From the NCBI GenBank assembly GCA_030639105.1, contig DAOWDI010000049.1, positions 1 through 5,019 of the forward strand: DNA of 5,019 nt, given 5' to 3'. Positions 1-5,019 of the stretch are shown one piece after another. The position numbers were made by a program, and so were the translations under genes. This DNA comes from Gammaproteobacteria bacterium. GTDB taxonomy: Bacteria > Pseudomonadota > Gammaproteobacteria > Ga0077536. How positions within the stretch are numbered: position 1 is the first letter of the stretch; each line of letters begins with the position of its first letter. The notes beneath the pieces are model-generated. The model was given only the letters and a program-made list of their open reading frames with translations, was not told the DNA's origin and ran no database searches.

Positions 1-1
1 C

Positions 2-373
2 ATACTGCTCGGTGCGCTCGGCGTGCCCATGTGGTTGGCGCCGGATCTGCTGCTCGGGGGGTTTCTGCACAACCCCGAAACGCTCGATGTTGCGCGCGCA
101 CCGATGCGGCTCATTGGCGCGACCATGGTGGTAGAGGCAGTCGGTATCGTGCTCATGCATTCACTCCTCGGCGCGGGCGACGTGCATCGCGTGATGCGGA
201 TCACTATATCCTTTCAGTGGCTCTATTTTCTTCCGCTCGCCTACCTCATTGGTCCCGTGCTCGGCTATGGGCTGCTCGCGGTGTGGCTCCTCAATATCAG
301 CTATCGTGTGCTGATCGCGAGTATGTTTGCGCTGCTATGGCAGCGTGGCAAGTGGGCGGCGATTAAGGTGTAG
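2..373 (+). CDS. MATE family efflux transporter, C-terminal part (partial)
   Basis: The reading frame is open from the left edge, with no stop before TAG at 371-373, and encodes the last 123 residues of an inner-membrane protein; the 5' end lies outside the window. The GTG at 23 is only an internal codon. The stretch around LLGAGDVHRVM, followed by a hydrophobic segment ending LPLAYLIG, another hydrophobic segment, and a terminal QRGKW-x-x-IKV, is typical of the end of MATE (NorM/DinF-like) transporters. These are 12-helix antiporters that export drugs or metabolites using Na+ or H+ gradients. At least three hydrophobic segments are visible. A polysaccharide flippase (Wzx/MVF-like) was considered because of the O-antigen-ligase neighbour, but the GAGD-x-x-R-V-M pattern fits MATE better. 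The substrate cannot be told. The next gene starts 22 bp downstream on the same strand, so co-transcription is likely. Confidence 0.83.
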   Translation: MLLGALGVPMWLAPDLLLGGFLHNPETLDVARAPMRLIGATMVVEAVGIVLMHSLLGAGDVHRVMRITISFQWLYFLPLAYLIGPVLGYGLLAVWLLNISYRVLIASMFALLWQRGKWAAIKV

Positions 374-395
374 AACAAAGTTCGTTTAATCTTTG

Positions 396-1631
396 ATGTC
401 CGTTTCCCGTTTCCTGCCTCCTGCCCTCATCCTTTTCTTCGTAGCGGCGCTAACGACTGAAAATCTGCTGCACTACCCGGTAGGCGTGGCCTTTCTACTC
501 GGCATTTATCGGATTTGGCTCGATCCAAAAAAAGTTCTGCGCTCGAGCGATACCCGCTTGTTCGTAAGCGTGTTCGCGTGCGTCTGGATCCCGATGTTGC
601 TGGCCTTGCCCGACGCGGCCAATCCCGCGCGCGCGGTCAAGACGACGGCGCTCTACTTACACTTTCTTCCCGCCGGACTCTACATCATCCATATGCTACG
701 CGACCTCATGGTTCGGCGTATCGTATTGATGGGGGTCGCTATCATCGTTGCTTTCTGGTGCATCGATGGTGTGATCCAGTTGGTCATGGGGCGAGATCTT
801 TTTGGCTACCCGTATGACGGTATAGTATTGAAAGGCGTCTTCTATCCGAAGCAGCGATTGGGCCTGGTGGTCGCGGTATTCACCCCCTTGTACGTCTACG
901 CCGTACAGCGCGCGGCTACACGTTCGGTCTGGGCATGGCTATTGTTGCTGCCAATGATCGTAGTGGTGATATTTTCGCTTAAGCGTGCTGCTTGGGTCAT
1001 GCTGGCGGTTGCGCTGAGTGCTTATGCATTGTGTTTTTTCCGTGTGGCGCGCCAGAGCGCCCTTGCTACGGCGGTTGCGGCCGGTCTGGTCGCGGCAATA
1101 CTCGCGGCGACGATATATTTCGTGCCGAATATCAACAATCGTATTGGCACCAGCTTGAACATATTTTCTACCGACTTTGCCACCGCCGATAGCGCCACTT
1201 CGTATCGTTTGAGTCTATGGAAGACGGGGCTGTCCATCGCACGCACGCATTGGCTGAATGGGGTGGGACCGCGCGGTTATCGGACGGTTTACCGTGATTT
1301 TGCCGATACCGGCGATTTCTGGATAGAGCGGGGCAATAAGGGGCAGACGCATCCACATTTGATGGTACTCGAGATTTTGGTCGAGACCGGCGTCATCGGA
1401 CTTATCGGTTATGGCGCCGTGCTGTTCCTGCTGGTAGGGAATATTTGGCACCAACGCGCGCAGGATCCGGACTCGGCCGTATACCTCATGGTGGTCTTTG
1501 TCGCATGGTTCCCGCTTAACGCGCATCTGGCATTTTACGGGTCATATTGGTCGAGCATCGTCTGGATCATGGCCGCGCTCGGTTGTACCGTGGTGAATAA
1601 AGAGGGGTATCGATCTCGCGAGACCCTGTGA
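396..1631 (+). CDS. O-antigen ligase / polymerase family membrane protein (Wzy_C domain)
   Basis: A 411-residue inner-membrane protein with about ten to twelve hydrophobic segments and one large hydrophilic loop between residues about 245 and 320. This is the topology of WaaL-type ligases and Wzy-type polymerases, which transfer or polymerise undecaprenyl-linked glycans on the periplasmic face. Family marks visible are SLKRAAW (194-200, with the conserved Arg), YRLSLWKTG (270-278), GVGPRG (289-294), and the loop end THPHL followed by E-T-G (330-332), the Wzy_C signature region. The usual HAHN-like motif reads HPHL here, so the Asn is replaced. ATG at 396 is chosen because it leads straight into the first membrane segment; an in-frame TTG precedes it at 393. 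No clear Shine-Dalgarno is visible, so translation may be coupled to the MATE gene ending 22 bp upstream. Ligase and polymerase cannot be told apart from sequence alone, and no glycosyltransferases are in view to settle it. Confidence 0.85.
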   Translation: MSVSRFLPPALILFFVAALTTENLLHYPVGVAFLLGIYRIWLDPKKVLRSSDTRLFVSVFACVWIPMLLALPDAANPARAVKTTALYLHFLPAGLYIIHMLRDLMVRRIVLMGVAIIVAFWCIDGVIQLVMGRDLFGYPYDGIVLKGVFYPKQRLGLVVAVFTPLYVYAVQRAATRSVWAWLLLLPMIVVVIFSLKRAAWVMLAVALSAYALCFFRVARQSALATAVAAGLVAAILAATIYFVPNINNRIGTSLNIFSTDFATADSATSYRLSLWKTGLSIARTHWLNGVGPRGYRTVYRDFADTGDFWIERGNKGQTHPHLMVLEILVETGVIGLIGYGAVLFLLVGNIWHQRAQDPDSAVYLMVVFVAWFPLNAHLAFYGSYWSSIVWIMAALGCTVVNKEGYRSRETL

Positions 1632-1639
1632 ACTCAAGC

Positions 1640-3061
1640 CTAGGAGCGGCTGGACCCACGCGGCGGCCTTCTGGTCTTGCGCGCCTTGAACGTGGATTTC
1701 TCGCGCGCGAAATGCAGTTGATCGTGAGGTTCACGTGTGACGATCGTGCCCCACTCCAGCTCTTCGTCCTGTTCATAGCGTTTGCCAAGCTGCCATGCGA
1801 TTTGCGCGCGCGCCAGTTCGAGGCCGAGATAGAATGCATGCGCGCCATCGTCGTCCACCGCGAGGGCGGGGAACAGGTCGTAGGGGTCGGTCGCGAGGTG
1901 CCGTCCGTCCCGGTTGTAGATGTTGATCCCGTTACTTGATAGCTGGATGCGGAAATTACGATCTTTTACCCGATCGGCGAACTCCTCAATCTCCGCGGCA
2001 TCGTAGGGAAACGGATGACGCTCGTGTACTGCGCATAGACCTTCGTCGATATGCCGCGGTGGGCTCGAATCCTCACGGGCCGCCAGCATGATCCGCCGCG
2101 CAAGGTCAATTTCCTTGACGACCGTGGCACAATGCCGGCTGACCTCGGTAGTGAGCAGGCCGGCGACCTCCAGTTCGGAGGCGATGCCGACCAATATTGC
2201 GTTGATTCCCAACGTATCGGCATGGGTGAGTTCGGTTAGGTTGCCGATCCCCATCATGATGTCGACATTTGGATAGCGTTCGCGCAGCATGTGATAGCGG
2301 ACAATCGATTCGGTCAAGCCGTAATGGATCGGATCCAGGATGGCATCGGCGAAAAACGGCCGGTTGCACCCCTCGAACGCCTCAATAGTATGGAACAATG
2401 ATGCAATGTCGGTCGGGTCGTCGCCGATCAGGATCGGTATGGCCCCAACCTCGTCCGCGATCCACAACGTCTTTGTACTGAGGCTGAATAGGTAATCCGC
2501 CCCGGCCCGTCCCCCGCGCAAGAGTTCTTCGTCAACCAGCGAGTCGACACTGACCTTGAATCCGGCAGCTTTTAGTGTAGCGACGGCGTCTTCCAGATGC
2601 GGAAATGGAGTACCCGGCAGGCAGCCGATATCAATGACGTCCGCACCGTCGTCGCGATAGCGGCCGGCGCGTTCGAGTATCGTTTCGACCGAGGACTGCG
2701 GCGCCTCGACCAGCTCGGCAAAGATCAACATATCGGTACGCGACAGGTCATGCGGTTGTCCGTCGACACCGAAGTACCTAGGGAGATCCTTAAGCTCCTC
2801 AGGGCCACGGAGGAACGGTACTTCGAAATTTGCGCCGAGCGCATCGATGTTTCCTCGACATCGACCGGGAATAAGGACGCGATCGAACCCCGCAACGTTA
2901 TCGAGCCGTCTACCGATAAGGTCAGTTGTCATGAGCGCCGCGACGGTGACGCCGAGGACCCGTATGTCGTAGTCAAACGAGCGTGATGTCATACCCTCGA
3001 GCGTACGGCTCAAACTCCTTTCAGCGAGTTTACCGGTAATGAATAGGATGCGCTCTGTCAT
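1640..3061 (-). CDS. Dihydropteroate synthase-like protein (TIGR00284/DUF6513-type)
   Basis: A 473-residue, probably cytoplasmic protein in three parts. Residues 1 to about 100 form an N-terminal domain opening ILFITGKLAE, the start typical of the DUF6513 region. Residues about 110-330 resemble a pterin-binding TIM barrel: GADVIDIGCLPGTPFP (139-154) stands where DHPS has its GAD-IIDIG-GEST motif, and VSVDSL (170-175) matches the DHPS SVDT strand. Residues about 345-440 match the slr0651-like (DUF4346) tail, with NFRI, HAFYLGLELARAQIA and LGKRYEQDEELEWG. The last 20 residues are Lys/Arg-rich and look disordered. Family members occur in methanogens and in bacteria using tetrahydromethanopterin, and a role in making that cofactor is suspected, but I know of no settled reaction. 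ATG at 3061 is chosen because it begins just before the family's conserved start and has AAGGA upstream; a GTG at 3157 would add 32 unrelated residues. The stop lies 8 bp from that of the converging ligase gene. Confidence 0.9.
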   Translation of the reverse strand: MTERILFITGKLAERSLSRTLEGMTSRSFDYDIRVLGVTVAALMTTDLIGRRLDNVAGFDRVLIPGRCRGNIDALGANFEVPFLRGPEELKDLPRYFGVDGQPHDLSRTDMLIFAELVEAPQSSVETILERAGRYRDDGADVIDIGCLPGTPFPHLEDAVATLKAAGFKVSVDSLVDEELLRGGRAGADYLFSLSTKTLWIADEVGAIPILIGDDPTDIASLFHTIEAFEGCNRPFFADAILDPIHYGLTESIVRYHMLRERYPNVDIMMGIGNLTELTHADTLGINAILVGIASELEVAGLLTTEVSRHCATVVKEIDLARRIMLAAREDSSPPRHIDEGLCAVHERHPFPYDAAEIEEFADRVKDRNFRIQLSSNGINIYNRDGRHLATDPYDLFPALAVDDDGAHAFYLGLELARAQIAWQLGKRYEQDEELEWGTIVTREPHDQLHFAREKSTFKARKTRRPPRGSSRS

Positions 3062-3071
3062 CCAATGATTA

Positions 3072-3076
3072 TCCTT
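3072..3076 (-). promoter_or_regulatory. Ribosome binding site of the DHPS-like gene
   Basis: On the minus strand AAGGA lies 10 nt before ATG 3061. It supports that start over the upstream in-frame GTG at 3157, which sits directly after an in-frame TAG (3158-3160) and has only a weak AGG upstream. Confidence 0.55.
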
Positions 3077-3239
3077 GAAATCATCCAGCGGTGCGAAAAT
3101 GACCTGTGCGCCTCGAGCATAAAGCGGGGCGCAGGCCGTGCGGATAGTTGCGCCCACCTAGGAACCTGTCGGCCTGCTTAGACAACGCGCCAAAGTGCGT
3201 ATGCGTTAATCTGGTCGAGGCCTAATGGTGAAGCCGATC

Positions 3240-3262
3240 CGGTCGACTGACTCAGTCTACCG
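3240..3262. promoter_or_regulatory. Interrupted 23-bp dyad, possible operator
   Basis: CGGTCGACTGA and TCAGTCTACCG face each other across a single central C at 3251. Ten of eleven pairs are complementary; the only mismatch is 3244/3258. The core GACTGA-C-TCAGTC is perfect. A one-base centre is too tight for a good RNA hairpin, so a site for a dimeric DNA-binding protein is the more natural reading. It sits next to the AT-rich block and about 180 bp before the DHPS-like start. No known regulator motif is recognised. Confidence 0.4.
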
Positions 3263-3270
3263 ATATGGCA

Positions 3271-3390
3271 TGGTTAAAACTCATAAAATCAATTGGTTAT
3301 GACGATTAAGTAAGTAATAACAAAGTTAGTAACGATAATCTACTGAAAATTTATATAGTTATCGATCATCAAGAAAAAAAGATTGTCGTA
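3271..3390. promoter_or_regulatory. AT-rich putative divergent promoter region
   Basis: By hand count only 30 of these 120 bases are G or C (about 25%), against visibly GC-rich flanking genes. Weak sigma-70-like candidates overlap here. On the plus strand TTGGTT (3293-3298) is followed after 16 bp by TAATAA (3315-3320). On the minus strand TTGTTA (3323-3318) is followed after 16 bp by CATAAC (3301-3296). Further -10-like hexamers are GATAAT (3334-3339) and TATAGT (3354-3359), but neither has a good -35 partner. A short inverted repeat CGATAA/TTATCG (3333-3338, 3359-3364) and the palindrome GTTAGTAAC (3325-3333) also lie here. That it is a promoter region is inferred from divergent gene order and composition; no single promoter is secure. 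Confidence 0.4.
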
Positions 3391-3456
3391 ATGCTTGCCC
3401 ACGGCCGAACGGTATTCTAGGGTTAAAGTGTGAAACGATTAATTGCTTAAAGTAGT

Positions 3457-3463
3457 AAGGAGG
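3457..3463 (+). promoter_or_regulatory. Strong Shine-Dalgarno of the DUF465 gene
   Basis: AAGGAGG, preceded by T so that TAAGGAGG matches the 16S rRNA 3' end almost completely, ends 4 nt before ATG 3468. It fixes the start codon and suggests efficient translation, unlike the ligase gene, which has no obvious site. Confidence 0.85.
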
Positions 3464-3467
3464 GCCT

Positions 3468-3692
3468 ATGTTTGAAAACGACCAGGATACCGTCGATGTG
3501 CTTCTGTCTGAAAGCGATGAGTTTCGTCGCTTGTATGACAAACACACGGCTTTGAAGACCCAGGTGAATGATGCCAACGGGGGGGTAATACGCATGGAGC
3601 AACTAGCCCTCGAAGAAATAAAAAAAGAAAAGCTTTATTTGAAAGACCAAATGGCCACGATGATTAAGAACTATCGTTCGGTTCACGCCTAA
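3468..3692 (+). CDS. DUF465 (YdcH-like) small coiled-coil protein
   Basis: A 74-residue, charged protein without signal peptide or membrane segment, probably cytoplasmic. The pattern is that of the DUF465/YdcH family: an N-terminal segment with D-E-F-x-x-L-Y-x-K-H (17-26), then a long amphipathic helix ending in the family's hallmark basic-hydrophobic stretch IKKEKLYLKDQM (51-62), where family members carry LKKxKLxLKDxI. Length matches the usual 60-80 residues. The role of the family is unknown to me; the proteins are thought to form short helical hairpins. The gene stands alone, with a strong Shine-Dalgarno, an AT-rich region upstream and an intrinsic terminator 33 bp after its stop, so it is probably an independent and well-expressed unit. 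Its codons are more A-rich than those of the neighbours (a seven-A run lies near 3620). Confidence 0.85.
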   Translation: MFENDQDTVDVLLSESDEFRRLYDKHTALKTQVNDANGGVIRMEQLALEEIKKEKLYLKDQMATMIKNYRSVHA

Positions 3693-3724
3693 CGCAACAA
3701 CACAACCTTACAGACCTAAAACAA

Positions 3725-3770
3725 CACCAAAGACCGGCCCTGCGCTAAGCGGTGCCGGTTTTTTTTGGTG
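3725..3770. terminator. Rho-independent terminator, probably bidirectional
   Basis: ACCGGC (3733-3738) pairs with GCCGGT (3754-3759), and a run of eight T (3759-3766) follows directly, giving a strong terminator for the DUF465 gene. The inner CGC/GCG (3743-3745, 3749-3751) can extend the hairpin. The flanks CACCAAA (3725-3731) and TTTGGTG (3764-3770) are also complementary. Read on the minus strand this yields a long stem followed by TTGTTTT, so it can also stop transcripts arriving from ppnN. Confidence 0.85.
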
Positions 3771-3787
3771 CTGAACCTCTGCATTGA

Positions 3788-3801
3788 GCCCCAAGCGGGG
3801 C
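3788..3801. repeat. Small GC hairpin between the terminator and ppnN
   Basis: GCCCC (3788-3792) and GGGGC (3797-3801) form a 5-bp stem with a 4-base AAGC loop. No T-run follows on either strand, so it is not a terminator by itself. It could stabilise the 3' end of the ppnN transcript, or be chance in GC-rich DNA. Confidence 0.35.
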
Positions 3802-3852
3802 GCCACCCCCGCGGGTACTGACTGATTCGGCTTCCAGCGGAATCCAGGCCAA

Positions 3853-5019
3853 CTAACCCACCACCCGATAGCAAGGTGTATACGCCTGCCCCGACAGTCG
3901 CATACGCCGATCGGTGACAAATGACCGCAGCAAGATATCCAACGCGTGCGCCACCTCAGCATCGGCATGCAGTTCGAACGGTCCGTATGCATCCACTGCC
4001 CTGATCCCTTCTTCTTTGATATTCCCGGATACGATCCCACAAAAGGCATGCCGTAGATTGCACACGAGTTCGTGCGCGGGCATTCGACTGCTCAATTCGA
4101 GCGCCGCCATCGCCTCATGGGTTGAAGTAAACGGCTGCTGGAACGCACTGTCTACCGTCAGGGACCAATTGAAATAGGACGCGTCGTCGATACCGTCGCG
4201 GTGAGTTAATACAGCATCGACTTCACCACGCAGGAGACGCGCGACTGCAACTGGATCATCGATGATGATCTCGTACAAGGCTGCAAAATCGTCACCGAGC
4301 GTCGATTTGACGAATTCATCCAGCACTCTAAAATAGGACTTGCTGCTGCGCGGCCCGGTGAAAACAAGCGGAAACGGGCACTGCACATTCGCGGGATCGG
4401 CCAGGATCCCGAGGAGATAGAGGATCTCCTCCGCCGTACCCGCGCCGCCGGGAAAGACAACCACACCGTGACCCAGCCGCACGAAGGCCTCGAGTCGCTT
4501 TTCGATATCCGGCATGATGGCGAGTTCGTTGACGATGGCATTAGGCGCCTCCGCGGCGATGATACCGGGCTCCGTGATGCCGATATAGCGCCCGTTTCGG
4601 ATCCGCTGCTTGGCGTGCGCGATAGTGGCACCCTTCATTGGACCTTTCATTGCGCCCGGACCACAACCGGTGCAGACATCAAAACCGCGCAGCCCGAGCT
4701 GATATCCCACTTCCTTCGTATAATCATATTCATCAGGTCCGATCGCATGTCCGCCCCAGCAAACGGCGAGACCATGCTGGCGCCCCGGTTTGACGAGGTT
4801 GGCGTGGCGCAAAATTCGAAAGACAACCTCGGTGACACCCTCTGAGGTCGATTCATCGACGCTCGGCGTAGCCGCAAGGTCATTGGCCACGAAGATGATA
4901 TCGCGCAGCACCGAGAATAGATGCTCGCGTGCGCCGGTGATGATTGCACCGTCGACGAAGGCGGTGGCCGGTGCGTTTTGTAGATGCAGCACGATGCCGC
5001 GATCGACCTGTTCGAAGCG
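3853..5019 (-). CDS. ppnN: Pyrimidine/purine nucleotide 5'-monophosphate nucleosidase PpnN (partial, N-terminus missing)
   Basis: The frame is open to the right edge, giving 388 C-terminal residues; the GTG at 4992 is internal, since matching sequence (DRGIVLHLQNAP) continues upstream. From recalled E. coli PpnN/YgdH (454 residues), about 63 residues are missing. Strong matches run through AFVDG, the FSVLRDIIF helix, VCWGGHAI, CTGCGPGAM (fragment residues 116-124), VNELAIMPDIEKRLEAFVR, the LOG-family nucleotide signature PGGAGTAEE (190-198), YFRVLDEFV, FNWSL, and the tail LSGQAYTPCY. The E. coli enzyme splits nucleoside monophosphates such as GMP into base and ribose 5-phosphate, and is activated by (p)ppGpp; it acts in the cytoplasm as an oligomer. 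The LOG core and the flanking N- and C-terminal regions typical of the long PpnN form are all present, which separates it from short LOG cytokinin-type proteins. Nothing appears broken. Its promoter lies outside the window, and it converges on the terminator at 3725-3770. Confidence 0.95.
   Translation of the reverse strand, partial: RFEQVDRGIVLHLQNAPATAFVDGAIITGAREHLFSVLRDIIFVANDLAATPSVDESTSEGVTEVVFRILRHANLVKPGRQHGLAVCWGGHAIGPDEYDYTKEVGYQLGLRGFDVCTGCGPGAMKGPMKGATIAHAKQRIRNGRYIGITEPGIIAAEAPNAIVNELAIMPDIEKRLEAFVRLGHGVVVFPGGAGTAEEILYLLGILADPANVQCPFPLVFTGPRSSKSYFRVLDEFVKSTLGDDFAALYEIIIDDPVAVARLLRGEVDAVLTHRDGIDDASYFNWSLTVDSAFQQPFTSTHEAMAALELSSRMPAHELVCNLRHAFCGIVSGNIKEEGIRAVDAYGPFELHADAEVAHALDILLRSFVTDRRMRLSGQAYTPCYRVVG

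Larger units (their letters stand above)
3062..3467. other. Divergent intergenic region between the DHPS-like and DUF465 genes
   Basis: No credible gene is seen in these 406 bp. The part nearest the DHPS-like gene (3062-3157) is open in frame but encodes residues unlike the family, so it is probably 5' untranslated leader. Further out lie small inverted repeats (for example AACGC 3184-3188 with GCGTT 3203-3207), a larger dyad at 3240-3262, and an AT-rich block at 3271-3390. Because the flanking genes are transcribed outward, this region should carry both promoters. A 25-codon reading frame (3225-3302, +) is present but not called. Confidence 0.7.

Noticed and set aside
1614..1623. The palindrome TCTCGCGAGA at the end of the ligase gene as a terminator.
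   Set aside because: It is a loopless palindrome without a T-run on either strand and lies inside coding sequence.
2597..2986. A 129-codon plus-strand open frame inside the DHPS-like gene.
   Set aside because: It is antisense to conserved barrel sequence with no family resemblance of its own; a frame shadow.
3062..3157. N-terminal extension of the DHPS-like protein from the GTG at 3157.
   Set aside because: The family's conserved start (ILFITGKLAE) follows right after ATG 3061, which has its own AAGGA. The extension is unlike family sequence.
3225..3302. A 25-codon open frame (+) starting with ATG after GAGG, ending TGA, which could be a leader peptide.
   Set aside because: The spacing to GAGG is only 4 nt, the peptide shows no recognisable pattern, and it overlaps the dyad and the AT-rich block. 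There is no attenuator-like hairpin tied to it, so chance is likelier.
4468..4845. A 125-codon plus-strand open frame inside ppnN.
   Set aside because: It is antisense to strongly conserved PpnN sequence and has no recognisable domain; it is a frame shadow in GC-rich DNA.
3853..4992. ppnN as a complete gene starting at the GTG at 4992.
   Set aside because: Matching PpnN sequence continues in frame to the window edge, so the GTG is an internal Val codon and the gene is truncated only by the window.

Overview
The window looks like chromosomal DNA from a proteobacterium, most likely a gammaproteobacterium. The strongest evidence is a PpnN/YgdH-type nucleotide nucleosidase that matches the E. 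coli protein closely along its whole visible length. A DUF465 (YdcH-like) small protein and an O-antigen-ligase-type membrane protein fit the same picture. A dihydropteroate-synthase-like protein of the archaeal/methylotroph type points to a lineage with tetrahydromethanopterin-linked C1 metabolism. That last step is an inference from one gene; no other gene of the pathway is visible here.

Layout. Positions 2-373 (+) hold the C-terminal end of a MATE-family multidrug/metabolite exporter. It is followed after 22 bp by a complete O-antigen ligase/polymerase family gene (396-1631, +), probably in the same transcript. A complete DHPS-like gene (1640-3061, -) converges on it, with only 8 bp between the two stop codons. 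A 406-bp non-coding region (3062-3467) follows. It holds an interrupted 23-bp dyad and a strikingly AT-rich core, and it must supply divergent promoters for the DHPS-like gene and a small DUF465 gene (3468-3692, +). The DUF465 gene has a near-perfect Shine-Dalgarno sequence and ends at a strong hairpin-plus-T-tract terminator. The ppnN gene (3853-5019, -) converges on that terminator and runs off the right edge; about 63 N-terminal residues are missing.

How the genes fit together. The window is a mosaic of four short transcription units and shows no single dedicated system. The MATE and O-antigen-ligase genes concern envelope and export. The DHPS-like protein is probably linked to pterin/C1-cofactor metabolism. 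PpnN works in nucleotide salvage under (p)ppGpp control in E. coli. The DUF465 gene stands alone with its own promoter region and terminator. No mobile element, CRISPR array, tRNA or rRNA was seen. I found no convincing undescribed multi-gene system; the DHPS-like protein and its upstream region are the parts most worth following up.
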